A stretch of DNA of 64,000 bases. Source: Hymenobacter sp. GOD-10R. Its GTDB lineage: Bacteria; Bacteroidota; Bacteroidia; Cytophagales; Hymenobacteraceae. This document shows positions 38,797 through 48,500 of the stretch, one piece after another. The stretch lies in assembly GCF_035609205.1 (NCBI RefSeq), contig NZ_CP141184.1, positions 2,322,501 through 2,386,500 of the forward strand. The letters are read 5' to 3'. Under the pieces are notes generated by a model. It worked only from the letters and a program-made list of their open reading frames with translations, was not told the origin of the DNA and ran no database searches. The stretch's first letter is position 1. Every line of letters begins with the position of its first letter. Made by a program: the position numbers and the translations under genes.

Positions 38797-38826
38797 ATAA
38801 GCGCAACCCTTTGGGAGTGCGCTTAT
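38797..38826 (-). terminator. pfkA terminator
   Basis: Stem ATAAGCGCA/TGCGCTTAT (38797-38805 with 38818-38826) with an inner CCC/GGG pairing, followed on the - strand by seven T. It lies about 30 bases after the pfkA stop. Confidence 0.82.
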
Positions 38827-38855
38827 CAGAGCAGAAGTCAGCAAAAACCGAAAAA

Positions 38856-39827
38856 TTATACACTCAGAATCTCAACCATGCGCATGAAGCTTTGGCTCAG
38901 CATCTTCTTTTTATAGATGGTGTCCTCGAACGGAGTGTATACGAGCTTGCGGTCGACGATGCCGGCCATCACGTTGCGCATACCGTTCATGAGCCCTTCC
39001 ACGGCTGCAATGCCGATCTGGGAAGCTAGCAAGCGGTCGGAAGCGGTGGGAGCGCCGCCGCGCTGCACGTGGCCGATGATAGTTACGCGGGCGTCGAGCT
39101 CTGGAATAGCTTCCTTCACCCGGGCGGCTACGTGGGTTACGTTGCCTTCCTTTTCGCCCTCAGCTACCACTACGATAAACGAGGTTTTGGAACGACGCCA
39201 GCTGTTGCGTAGCGTTTCGATAACAGCTTCTTCCGACATCTGGGTTTCCGGCACCATCACGATTTCGGCCCCGCCACCAATGGCGCACGGAATAGCGATA
39301 TAACCTGAGTCACGGCCCATTACTTCGATAAAGAAGCAACGGTCGTGAGAGTCAGCAGTATCCCGAATCTTGTCGATGGCCTCCAAGGCCGTGTTCACGG
39401 CCGTGTCGTAGCCGATGGTGTAGTCGGTGCCGAACAGGTCATTGTCGATGGTGCCAGGGGCGCCGACCGTTGGGATACCAAATTCCCGTTCGAAGATCAT
39501 GGCGCCGGTGAATGTGCCGTTACCGCCAATGGCGACTAAGCCCTCAATGCCGTGGTTGACCAATTGATCGAACGCCTGTTGGCGTCCTTCCTTGGTCATA
39601 AACTTCTGACTGCGTGCCGATTTAAGAATCGTGCCGCCACGCTGTACGGTGTTGGCAACCGAAGCTGAGTCGAGTTTGATGAACTCGCCCTTGATCATGC
39701 CGCTATAGCCGCGCATGATACCATACACCTCGATGCCGTGATACACGGCCGTACGCACGACAGCTCGCACACAGGCATTCATGCCCGGCGAATCACCCCC
39801 GCTGGTAAAAACTCCTATACGTTTCAT
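38856..39827 (-). CDS. pfkA: 6-phosphofructokinase
   Basis: ATP-dependent phosphofructokinase, 323 residues, converting fructose 6-phosphate to fructose 1,6-bisphosphate in glycolysis. Motifs: FTSGGDSPGMNACVRAVVR (ATP site), MRGYSGMI, GTILKSAR, GIEGLVAIGGNGTF, the catalytic PGTIDNDLFGTDYTIGYDTAVN, and VMGRDSGYIA with the Fru6P-binding GRDSG. The start MKRIGVFTSGG at 39827 is the natural one, although the frame opens 14 codons earlier. The sequence after the catalytic block matches bacterial PfkA of the allosteric type. It ends before a clear terminator. Confidence 0.95.
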   Translation of the reverse strand: MKRIGVFTSGGDSPGMNACVRAVVRTAVYHGIEVYGIMRGYSGMIKGEFIKLDSASVANTVQRGGTILKSARSQKFMTKEGRQQAFDQLVNHGIEGLVAIGGNGTFTGAMIFEREFGIPTVGAPGTIDNDLFGTDYTIGYDTAVNTALEAIDKIRDTADSHDRCFFIEVMGRDSGYIAIPCAIGGGAEIVMVPETQMSEEAVIETLRNSWRRSKTSFIVVVAEGEKEGNVTHVAARVKEAIPELDARVTIIGHVQRGGAPTASDRLLASQIGIAAVEGLMNGMRNVMAGIVDRKLVYTPFEDTIYKKKMLSQSFMRMVEILSV

Positions 39828-40080
39828 GGTAATGTAATAAGCGGAAAATGCCCGAAGCGGACAGGGCAAAGGTGGGAAATCCCTTCCGAAAAAGTACAGG
39901 CATTATCCAATGCAAGCATAAATGATGAAAACAAACGGCTTTTTTTCTGCTGCATACGTATGCGATGCTGTTGGAATTGAGCAACCTAGGCGCTAACTTA
40001 CCTGCCCTCCGACCCAATTTGCGCTTTGTTCTACAAGGTTAGCTTCTTTAACACTCCACCCCTTTTAAGCACCGGTTTGT

Positions 40081-40536
40081 ATGTTTGGTTTTTTTGAAAA
40101 TGAGCAGACAAAGAAAGTAAAGAGCCACCTCATCAACCTGGCAACCCTAGCCAAAGCCGATGGACATATTGACGAACGCGAAATGAGCTTCATCGTGGCC
40201 GTCGGCAAGAAAAACGGTATGCGTCCCACAGAGGTTCGCAATATTGTGGCCAATGCTGGTAGTGTCAAAATGCTCATTCCCGATAACGATTCAGAACGTT
40301 TCGACCAAATATTTGATCTGGTAGACATGATGCTCGCAGATGGTATCGTGGACGAAAATGAGATGGATTTCTGCATCGTGATGGCCGAACGCCTCGGTTT
40401 TCGCAAGGCAATTGTAGGAGTGCTCGTGCGTAAGATTTCGATGGGAGTGAAAGACGGCCTGCCTCGCGAACAGATCAAGGAAGATACCCAAAACTTTCTC
40501 CGCTTCGAGTGCAACGATCAGAATAGCAAGGGCTAG
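40081..40536 (+). CDS. TerB-like protein
   Basis: A 151-residue all-helical protein of the tellurite-resistance TerB-like family. The repeated acidic DGHIDEREMSFI and DGIVDENEMDFC segments (about residues 32-43 and 90-101) are the EF-hand-like metal-binding loops typical of TerB/YebE-like domains. Role unknown; the family is linked to metal sensing and stress at membranes. It begins MFGFFENEQTKKVKSHL with no signal peptide. Its stop shares a CTAG palindrome with the convergent aminotransferase gene. Confidence 0.78.
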   Translation: MFGFFENEQTKKVKSHLINLATLAKADGHIDEREMSFIVAVGKKNGMRPTEVRNIVANAGSVKMLIPDNDSERFDQIFDLVDMMLADGIVDENEMDFCIVMAERLGFRKAIVGVLVRKISMGVKDGLPREQIKEDTQNFLRFECNDQNSKG

Positions 40537-41744
40537 GTAGTCGCAGCTGTCTGTTCCGTTACATACGTTATGGCTCGCAATAGGGCCGCACAAGCTTCAT
40601 CAATTTCCTCGTTGGTGATAATAAGCGGCGGCGCTAGACGCAAGGAATTGTCGCAGAACAGAAACCAGTCCGTCAGAATACCCTCATGCTCGAGTGCTCG
40701 GTCAATAATGGGCTTGAGCACATCATAGGAATCAAACTCAATCGCCATCAGTAGTCCGTGCCCACGCACTGCCCTAATGGCTGGATGTTGCAAAAGCCGC
40801 CGAAACCGGGCGGCTTTTTCGTGCACACCCGCCAGCAATTGCTCTTCCTGAATGACGCGTAGGGTCGCCAGCGAAGCCGCGCACGATACCGGATGCCCGC
40901 CAAAGGTAGTGCAATGACCTAGCACTGGATTCGTCTTGAAACCAGCCATAATTTGCTGGGAGGAGATGAACGCGCCGATGGGCATTCCGCCGCCCATTCC
41001 TTTGGCGCACACCAGAACATCAGGCCACACACCAAATTGCTCGAAGGCCCAAAAAGTGCCCGTACGACCAAAGCCACACTGAATCTCGTCCAGAATCAGC
41101 AGGGTGCCGGTGAGTAGGCAGCGTTTGCGCAACGCTTGTAGATAACCGTTGACGGGCACCCGCACGCCTGCTTCCCCTTGTATGGTCTCGATAATCACGG
41201 CGGCCGTACGCTCCGTAATCGAAGCTAGGTCTGCGAAGTCGTTGAATTCGATATGGCGCACATCGGGTAGCAATGGACGGTAACTCCGCTTGAAGCTCTC
41301 GGAACCCGTAACCGACAAAGCACCTTGCGTGGAGCCATGGTACGCTCGGTGGCAGGAAATCAGCTCCGTACGGCCCGTGTGACGCTTCGCCAGCTTCAGG
41401 GCGCCTTCTACCGCCTCGGCACCAGAGTTCGTGAAATATATATTATCGAGGTGCGCGGGCAAGGTTTGATGTAAGGCCTCTGCTAGCTCGGCGGGGGGCG
41501 CTTGCACCAACTCACCGTACACCATCAGGTGCAGGTATTTATCGGCTTGGTCTTTAATTGCTTGCACTACTCGCGGGTGACGGTGGCCCACGTTGCTAAC
41601 ACCAATGCCCGAAATCAAATCGAGGTAGCGACGGCCATCAGGCGCGTACATATACACGCCCTCTGCACGCTCAATCTCGAGTAAGAGCGGGAAGTCAGAC
41701 GTTTGGGCTTGATGACGAAGAAAGAGTTGGCGCGGCGTAAGCAT
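40533..41744 (-). CDS. Class III aminotransferase (acetylornithine/ornithine-like)
   Basis: A 403-residue PLP enzyme of the class III aminotransferase family. Motifs: TNSGAEAVEGALKLAKRHTGR for the PLP-phosphate, RAYHGSTQGALSVTG, LILDEIQCGFGRTGTFWA with the conserved Asp, and LVCAKGMGGGMPIGAF where the Lys forms the Schiff base. The GEAGVRVP block is close to acetylornithine and ornithine aminotransferases, but Bacteroidota have several related paralogues (4-aminobutyrate, lysine, ornithine), so the amine substrate is left open. No arg genes lie alongside. The ATG at 41744 is clear. Confidence 0.85.
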   Translation of the reverse strand: MLTPRQLFLRHQAQTSDFPLLLEIERAEGVYMYAPDGRRYLDLISGIGVSNVGHRHPRVVQAIKDQADKYLHLMVYGELVQAPPAELAEALHQTLPAHLDNIYFTNSGAEAVEGALKLAKRHTGRTELISCHRAYHGSTQGALSVTGSESFKRSYRPLLPDVRHIEFNDFADLASITERTAAVIIETIQGEAGVRVPVNGYLQALRKRCLLTGTLLILDEIQCGFGRTGTFWAFEQFGVWPDVLVCAKGMGGGMPIGAFISSQQIMAGFKTNPVLGHCTTFGGHPVSCAASLATLRVIQEEQLLAGVHEKAARFRRLLQHPAIRAVRGHGLLMAIEFDSYDVLKPIIDRALEHEGILTDWFLFCDNSLRLAPPLIITNEEIDEACAALLRAITYVTEQTAATT

Positions 41745-41925
41745 AATGCTCTACAAACAAATGTAAGCCGCAAAAGTATGCATGCCGAAGAATAATTGGG
41801 TAATAAGACAGCGGATTAACTGGTTAGTGCTCGTGTCTGAAAAAATTGTCAGCGTACTCATAAGATAGCCGCTAGGGTAAGGTAAGGCATTGAAGCTGTG
41901 ATGAGAATGGTTGAACCATGAAACA

Positions 41926-41953
41926 AAAAGAGGCTACCGAAGCAGCCTCTTTT
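41926..41953 (-). terminator. Terminator of the sigma-operon
   Basis: Stem AAAAGAGGCT/AGCCTCTTTT (41926-41935 and 41944-41953, loop of eight), with a T-run continuing on the - strand. It follows the Spy-like gene and would end the ECF operon. Confidence 0.85.
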
Positions 41954-41975
41954 AGCGTTGGGTGTGTGGTTTGTA

Positions 41976-42467
41976 TCAGTTAGCAGCCCCCGCTGGTGAG
42001 GGTGGACCACCTCGGCGGCCACCACCTAGCTTTTGCAGAATTTCGCGAGTAAACTCACGCTCCGCTACTAATAGCTGCCCGGTCTGCCGCACCGAAAGTA
42101 CTTTCTGGAACTTATCGTAGTATTCTTTTTCCAGATTGACTTCATTCTGCCGCAGCGTGACATTCTGCTTGATCAAGTCCCGAATCTGCTGGTCATTAAG
42201 CGATTCTACGTTGGTACTCCGAAGCTGCCGCTGTCGTTGACCTAGCTCTTTCCGCTTGTCCGTAAATTCATTGTAGATAGGCCAAAAACGTTGTGCCTGC
42301 TCTTGGGTGAGCGACAGTTTATCGGTCAGGAAAGCAATTTTCGCGTTTTCGATCCGGCTCATCCGCTCTTGGCGTTGGTCAGTAGTCTGCGCGTGTACTT
42401 GGATTGTGCCTACCAACAGCAGCGGTAGGATCAGCGTATAGCGAAGGAGTCGAAGGAAGTGATTCAT
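41976..42467 (-). CDS. Spy/CpxP-like periplasmic protein
   Basis: A 163-residue secreted protein: signal peptide MNHFLRLLRYTLILPLLLVGTIQVHAQ, then a helical domain with the LTLTQEQAQRFWPIYNEF-type and LREFTREILQKL-type repeats of Spy/CpxP-like proteins. It ends in a Gly/Pro-rich tail (GGGRRGGPPSPAG). Such proteins buffer envelope stress by binding misfolded proteins or metals. It is the last of three genes (ECF sigma, probable anti-sigma, Spy-like) on the - strand with gaps of about 30 bases, so its expression is expected to follow the sigma factor. Confidence 0.82.
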   Translation of the reverse strand: MNHFLRLLRYTLILPLLLVGTIQVHAQTTDQRQERMSRIENAKIAFLTDKLSLTQEQAQRFWPIYNEFTDKRKELGQRQRQLRSTNVESLNDQQIRDLIKQNVTLRQNEVNLEKEYYDKFQKVLSVRQTGQLLVAEREFTREILQKLGGGRRGGPPSPAGAAN

Positions 42468-42499
42468 AGGAGTAAGAAAAACGTCATTAACTACTGACG

Positions 42500-42958
42500 C
42501 TAGAGGTAATTGATTTCGCTAGGCTGTTCATCCATAGCAGCTTGTACTTCGTCGGGCGAAGCTTGAAGGTACTCTTGTACCAGGTTTTGGTCGGCGACGG
42601 GCAACTCGGAAAGGTCGTTGATAGAGACCCGCTCATCACTGGCTAGCAGGTACTGCACCATTTCAGTACGGGGCACGGCGGTTAGGTTTACGTGGGCCAA
42701 GCGGGCACCTGTAACCGAGGTGTCCGGCTGATTGAGCAAGAAGGTAGCCGCAAAGCTTCCGAGCACTGCTACCGACGCCAAAGCGGTGCGCAGTGGCATG
42801 GAAAGCGCCCGGAACCAACCAAAAGCAGTTGACTCTTGCTCGGCCGGCTGCACTCGCGCCATGATTTCGGTGGGCAGCCGATCGAAGTAGCCATCCGGGG
42901 GCGGCGCCAGCGGCTGCGGCCGGCGCGGATGATCATCCAGACGAAAGGGAGTATTCAT
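42500..42958 (-). CDS. Probable anti-sigma factor (membrane protein)
   Basis: A roughly 152-residue protein starting at the ATG 42958 (MNTPFRLDDHPRRP); an in-frame GTG lies six codons upstream. The cytoplasmic N-terminus (about 1-60) contains FDRLPTEIMARVQ, typical of the short helix preceding the membrane segment in Bacteroidota anti-sigma-like proteins. One transmembrane helix follows (TALASVAVLGSFAATFLL, about 66-84), then a periplasmic domain (SINDLSELP, YLQASPDEVQ). I did not recognise a zinc-binding ZAS motif. Its place directly after an ECF sigma gene and before a Spy-like gene makes an anti-sigma role the best reading. Confidence 0.68.
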   Translation of the reverse strand: MNTPFRLDDHPRRPQPLAPPPDGYFDRLPTEIMARVQPAEQESTAFGWFRALSMPLRTALASVAVLGSFAATFLLNQPDTSVTGARLAHVNLTAVPRTEMVQYLLASDERVSINDLSELPVADQNLVQEYLQASPDEVQAAMDEQPSEINYL

Positions 42959-42988
42959 ATTCCTTAGAGGCCGCACAAGCGGCTAGGT

Positions 42989-43531
42989 TTAAGACGGTTC
43001 GTTAATGTATTGCTCTATTTTTTTCACCGCGTGGTGATAAGAGGCTTTGAGCGCTCCTACCGACGTGCCCGTTACCTCGGCCATGTCCTCGTATTTCATA
43101 TCCTCATAGTATTTGAGGTTGAACACCAGCCGCTGCTTGTCGGGCAGGCGCAGAATGGCTTTTTGCAGCTTCAGCTCTACTTCGTCGCCGGCAAGGCTAG
43201 GGTCGGCTTCCATTTTGGCCGCTAGCTCTTCCCCTACGTCGTTGAGCGGTAAAAAAAACTTACGCCGCTTCGACGACAAGAAGTTCAGGCATTCATTGGT
43301 GGCAATGCGGTAAATCCAGGTGTAAAGGGAGGCATCCTGCCGGAAATTTCCGAGGTGGTTCCACACCTTCACAAACGTATCCTGGGTGAGGTCGTCGGCA
43401 TCGTCGTGGTCAACGACCATCTTTCGCACATGCCAATACACTTTCTGCTGGTACTTGCGCACCAACTGATTGAAGGCCAGATTACGAGAGGCGGGATCGG
43501 CGAACTTAGCGAGGATGTCCTGGTCTTCCAA
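42989..43531 (-). CDS. RpoE-type ECF sigma factor
   Basis: A 180-residue extracytoplasmic-function sigma factor. Region 2 (about 20-90) is KYQQKVYWHVRKMVVDHDDADDLTQDTFVKVWNHL with YTWIYRIATNECLNFL. Region 4 (about 125-175) is LPDKQRLVFNLKYYEDMKYEDMAEVTGTSVGALKASYHHA. The only usable start in the frame is TTG at 43531 (EDQDILAKFADP); no ATG precedes it before the next upstream stop. It probably directs RNA polymerase to its own operon (anti-sigma, Spy-like) and other envelope genes; sequestration by the anti-sigma protein encoded next is expected. Confidence 0.88.
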   Translation of the reverse strand: MEDQDILAKFADPASRNLAFNQLVRKYQQKVYWHVRKMVVDHDDADDLTQDTFVKVWNHLGNFRQDASLYTWIYRIATNECLNFLSSKRRKFFLPLNDVGEELAAKMEADPSLAGDEVELKLQKAILRLPDKQRLVFNLKYYEDMKYEDMAEVTGTSVGALKASYHHAVKKIEQYINEPS

Positions 43532-43900
43532 GCAGGAGTGGGAGGGTAGAGCAGTGAAAAGTAAGTAGCAGTTAGACGTAGGAGCGGGCCTCAGGTTTAA
43601 TCAAGAGCAAAAAGTAGCGTTATATAAAAGGACACCGCCCAACGTACCGCACGTTCAGCAGAAAGGCGTTGCAGGTAGAGAGCGATTGAAAAGAAGGAGG
43701 TAAAAGGCTTTCTAGATAGCTTCGGATGTAGATAATTATAAAAATAAAGCTAGCACCCCGGAGTGGGCATGCTAGCTTCAAACAGTTGCGCCGGGCAGCC
43801 ACAGATAAGGGCAGACCCGGCGCACGCTTATTTCATTGATTTTGCAGTAGGCTGTTGCCCTACTTTGGCTTTACCGATGAGACTCAACGGTAGTCAGCCG
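43532..43900. other. Intergenic region, ECF operon / SusD
   Basis: A 369-base gap downstream of susD and upstream of the ECF operon on the - strand. It holds the susD terminator hairpin (43747-43777), an AT-rich stretch around 43610-43630 and a near-match TACTTTTTG box about 80 bases ahead of the sigma gene that could be its -7 element. No gene recognised. Confidence 0.45.
43747..43777 (-). terminator. susD terminator
   Basis: Stem AAGCTAGCA/TGCTAGCTT (43747-43777 overall) with an inner C-run/G-run pairing, followed on the - strand by TATTTTTAT. It lies about 120 bases beyond the susD stop. Confidence 0.7.
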
Positions 43901-45529
43901 TTACTTAGCCGGATAACCAGGATTCTGCACCAAATTAGGGTTTGCGGCCAACTGCCGTTGGGGTATAGGAAATAACTCCTTGGTTTTGTCGGTGGGCTGG
44001 TGGTCCCACCAAGAAGCCGTGGTGAAGGCCCCAAACCGGACCATATCCGTGCGGCGCTTTCCCTCGAAGATAAACTCCCGGCTGCGTTCGGCCAGAAGTT
44101 CCGGCAGCGTCAGGGTGGCAGCGGTGTAGGCTTCCTTCGCCACATCGGCCGGGCGGAAGGCGCGTTTGCGCACGTCGTTGATCAGTTGAACCGCCTCAGG
44201 CACGGCTGAGCCGCCGTTTTTGCGCATCAGCGCTTCGGCCTTGTAGAAGTAGATGTCAGTGAGGCGGTACAGAATCCAGTCGTTGCTCCAGTACTTGGCC
44301 TCCGACTGACGGCCAGGCCGGTACTTGTTGAAGCGGGCACCGCTGTTTTCTTCCCCATCAATCATCGTGGAACTGGTCTTGTTCTCGCTAGCCCGCCGGA
44401 TTTCCTTCACAAACACCAGCTGTTTATCGCGGTACTCTTCCGTACCGAGTACGGGTTTAGTAGGGTCGGCTGCTTGAAACTGCGGGCCGATCAGCATCCA
44501 AGTTGATTTGCGCAAGTCATTGTCTTTGAAGACATCATAGGCGGAGGGAATCACGACTACGCCGTTGTTGCCGTTGGCGTCGCCATCGTAGATCAGGCGC
44601 TGGGCGAAGTGGTAGAAGTCGCTGTTCCAGCCGCAGCGCGTAGGCGTTGCTTGGTAATCGTAGGTAAGCTGGAAGAGGGCCTCCTTGGAGTTGTCGTTGG
44701 TGTTATTGTACGTGGACAACAGGTCGGTATCTAACGTGGGTATACCGTTCAACCCGCCCGTTTCGCCCTTGCTGATCTTGTCGCAGACGGCAATGCAGTC
44801 GTCCCACCTAGGGGTGCCGGACCATACTTGCGCGTTCAGGTAAAGCTCAGCTAGCATAGAGTAGCCGGCGGCTTTTGTGAGGCGCCCAATCAATGCCTTG
44901 CTAAGGTTGGGTAACAGATCAACGTTTTCTTTCAGCTCCTTTTCCACGAAGGCAAAGACCTCGGCCCGCGGTGCCGTGGGCGGACTGAGCGGCTGGCCTA
45001 CCACCGTTACGATGGGAACGTTGCCGTACAGGTCCATCAACTTCATATAATGGTAGGCCCGAAATACCTTCAGCTCGGCAACAAAGGCAGCCTTTTCCTG
45101 CTCGCTGACGCCCGCCTTGGCAAAGTCTACCCGCTCGAAGTCGCCTAGGGTACTGTTGCAGAAGCCGATACCGGTGAAGATGAGGCTCCAAGGGTCCCAC
45201 ACGTCGTTTTCGGTGTATACCCAGCTATGGCCGTGTAGCCGGATCCACTGGGCGTCGTCGTAGCCGTGGCGGCCCTTTTGCGGCCAAGCTAGCTGGTCGG
45301 CTGATAGCTCGTTGAGGCGCCAGTAGCTGTTCTGCGCGGTGGGCGCCATCCACGCATTGGCGTGGGTATAAGGGCGCAGCACCCCCGACAGGATTTCCTG
45401 GCGGTTATTGTAAAACTTGTTGGCATCGATCTGACTGTACAGGGTTTCGTCCAGATTCGTGCACGAGTTCGTGCTTAGGAGCAGGGTGAGTACGCCCGCG
45501 AAAAAATAACTTTTATGCAATCGTGTCAT
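43901..45529 (-). CDS. susD: SusD/RagB-family nutrient-binding lipoprotein
   Basis: A 542-residue surface lipoprotein of the SusD/RagB family. The N-terminus MTRLHKSYFFAGVLTLLLSTNSC gives a signal peptide with lipobox STNSC (C23). The rest shows the helical SusD fold: FYNNRQEILSGVL, AFVAELKVFRAYHYMKLMDLYGNVP, and TKAAGYSMLAELYLNAQVW with a TPR-like pattern. The C-terminal end includes LYFYKAEALMRKNGG and RSREFIFEGKRRTDMVRFG, a well-known SusD signature. It forms a two-protein complex with the SusC porin whose gene ends 12 bases upstream. No glycosidase is nearby, so the substrate is unknown. Confidence 0.93.
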   Translation of the reverse strand: MTRLHKSYFFAGVLTLLLSTNSCTNLDETLYSQIDANKFYNNRQEILSGVLRPYTHANAWMAPTAQNSYWRLNELSADQLAWPQKGRHGYDDAQWIRLHGHSWVYTENDVWDPWSLIFTGIGFCNSTLGDFERVDFAKAGVSEQEKAAFVAELKVFRAYHYMKLMDLYGNVPIVTVVGQPLSPPTAPRAEVFAFVEKELKENVDLLPNLSKALIGRLTKAAGYSMLAELYLNAQVWSGTPRWDDCIAVCDKISKGETGGLNGIPTLDTDLLSTYNNTNDNSKEALFQLTYDYQATPTRCGWNSDFYHFAQRLIYDGDANGNNGVVVIPSAYDVFKDNDLRKSTWMLIGPQFQAADPTKPVLGTEEYRDKQLVFVKEIRRASENKTSSTMIDGEENSGARFNKYRPGRQSEAKYWSNDWILYRLTDIYFYKAEALMRKNGGSAVPEAVQLINDVRKRAFRPADVAKEAYTAATLTLPELLAERSREFIFEGKRRTDMVRFGAFTTASWWDHQPTDKTKELFPIPQRQLAANPNLVQNPGYPAK

Positions 45530-45540
45530 GGAAGTTCCGA

Positions 45541-48500
45541 TTAGAAGCCAATGTTTAGACCTGCCGTGAAGGAGCGCGTGCGCGGGTAGAAGCCACGACC
45601 ATCGATGCCGGGTGCTAGCCCTGTATCGTCCACTTCGGGGTCAACGCCGCGGTACTTGGTGAAGGTGAGCAGATTTCGGCCCGTCAGGTACAAGCGCAGG
45701 TTGCGAACTAAGGGCGTCTTAAACTTGAAATTATACCCTAGGGTCACGTTGTCGAGCTTCACAAAGCCGCCGGGCTCCAGGTAATAATCCGAGAATTGGA
45801 GGGCATCGTTGATCTGATTGTTGCGCGTAATAGCGTCTTTCAGCACGTTGTTAGGCAGGTACACCTTATTACCGAAGAACACTTGTTGCAAATTCAGGAT
45901 GTCGTATTTGAATTTGCCCCGAAAGAACAGCGTCAGGTCCAGGTTTTTGTACTGGAAGCGGTTGTTCCACGACATATAGTACTTCGGAATACCGTTGCCG
46001 ATGTAGGCGTAGTCGTCGTTGGGTACAATCTTGTCGGCCGTCACGGCCTCCCCATTGGCTTTGTTGAACAGCCAGCGGCCTTCAGGCGTGAAGCCGGCAA
46101 AGCGCTTGCCGTAGAAGCTACCCAGTGGTCCGCCTTCGATGGTGCGAATAGAAGGTCCTAGGGCGCCGAAGCCGCCAATGTCGCCAAAGGTTAGGAAGGT
46201 AACTCTAAACACATCGTCGGAGAATGAGACCAGCTTGTTGCTCTGGGTGCTGCCTGTGAAGTCCATGCCCCAGCTGAAGTTTTTCTTTTTCAGCACGGTA
46301 CCGCTCAAGGTCAGTTCCACCCCGTTGTTATCAATCACGCCGACGTTGGTGTACAGCGAAGATTGTACGAAGGGGGGCAGCTGCGTATTGAAGTTGCCGA
46401 GCAGGTCGGAGGTGCGGCGGCGGTACACGTCCACGGTACCGGTCAGGCGGGAATTAAACAGGGCGAAGTCGACGCCGACGTTGAACTCCTTTTTTCGTTC
46501 CCAGCGCAGATCGGGGTTTGGGTTGTTGTTGGGGCCGTACGTCTGGCGCCAGATGCCATCATCGTTCAGGTACTGATTGCCCGTACCGAGCCGCACCACC
46601 GATTGGTAATTCGGGATGCCCTGGTTGCCAGTGATGCCGTAGCCAGCGCGTAACTTCAGGTCATTTATAACCGTGAGCCCGCTCATGAAATTCTCCTTAC
46701 TGATCGTCCAGCCGATTGACGCGGCGGGGAAGTCGCCGTACTTGTGGTTGGCTCCAAACCGCGACGAGCCCTCGTGGCGCAAAATGAACTGCGCAATGTA
46801 TTTGTCTTTGTACGAATAGTTTACGCGACCGAAGAAGGCAATTAGCCGGTTGTCCTCCTTATTGCTGCCCAACGACGATTTGCCGAGCTGCAGGAAGTTG
46901 CCGGCACCTAGGTTGTTTTCTTGAAACACGTCGTTCAGGAAGCCGCTGTTAGATCCCGAAAACTCCTCAAACACCCGGTACTGGTAGCTGTAGCCCCCCA
47001 GCGCCCGCAGGGTATGATCTTCGTGGATGGTACGGTTGTACTCCAGTGTCGACTCAAACGTGTAGTTGTTTTCTAGGTAATTACGCTTGCGGGCGTAGGC
47101 CGTGCCTTTTACCGGCGTGCCGTTCAGGGTGCCGATCTGCGAAAAACGTGAGCCTGCCTGCCGGTATTCATTATCATTCTGCGCGTCCCGGATTAGGGCG
47201 CCGAAGGCTGTAGCCCGCAGGCCTTCAATGGGTTCGAGCGTAAAGCGTACGTCGGCGGAGGTGGTGTTCTGGTCTCGCCTGTTTTTTTCCTGGTTGAGGC
47301 GCCCGATAGGGTTTGTTGTGGATCCTTCTTCGTAGTAGGTACCGTCGGGGTTAAAAACCGGCTGCGTGGGGTTGCGACCCAAGGCATTTTCGAAGTCGCT
47401 ACTCTCGTTATTAGGTGAGGAAACAGCTCGAAAATCGCCACCTCGGCCACCGAGTAAGTTGGCTTGGTTAAAGTTGGTAGCTAGATTGATTTGGGCGCTG
47501 AGCATGTCGTTAAAGCCCCGTTGGTTGAGGCTCAAACGACCGCCGTATTGCTTACGCCAGTTTTGGATGGCGATAGGATCGGCGTCATTGTAATACATGG
47601 AAGCCCGGTAACTGCCCGTGTTGCTCCCGCCCGACATGGCTAGGTTGTGGTACTGACTAAGGTTGTCTTTGTTAATCAGTAGGTTATAAAAATCAGTAGA
47701 GGCACCTAGGTCCCGCATCTGGCTGGCTTTCGGATTATTAGGATCGGCGCTGTAGGCTCGCCACTCTTCCGCGTTCAGGAACCTAGGCCGCTTTGCCACG
47801 GCTTCGTGCTGCACGTAGGTCGAGTAATCAAAACGAGCGGGTCCGGCTTTGCCTTTCTTCGTTGTAATCAGGATGACGCCTGCGTTGCCGCGCGTGCCGT
47901 AGATGGCCGCGGCGGATCCGTCTTTCAGTACATCAAACGATTCAATATCATCTTGTTGTAATAGGTCGAGGTTGCCGCCGGGTATACCATCAATTACAAT
48001 CAGGGGGGCTAGGCTGCCATTCACTGATACAATACCGCGTAGCTGAATAGCCGGACTAGAGTTTGGGTTGTTGCCTTGCGTCCGAGTTACAGATAGACCG
48101 GCTACTTTGCCTTGAATCAGGTCCAGGGCGTTGCGCGTGCCGCCCTGGTTGAAGTCCTCTGCCTTTACCGTAGACACGGCCGAAGTCACTTCGGCTCGCC
48201 GCTGCGTACCGTAGCCTACCACCACTACTTCGTTCAGTGACTTGACGTCTGTTTTCAAGGTGATATCGATGGTCGTTCGGCTGCTGATAGCTACCTCTTG
48301 GGGGGTAAAGCCAATAGAAGACACTACTAACGTACTTGCACCATCGGGCACATCTAAGGTGTAATTGCCATTTGCATCGGCTGCAGCAGCGTTGCTAGTA
48401 CCCTTTACCAAGATGGTTGCCCCTGGGATAGGTTTACCTAGCTCGTCCACCACGCGTCCTTTGACGGGAATGGAAGCTTGGTTAAACGTTTTAGCAGTAG

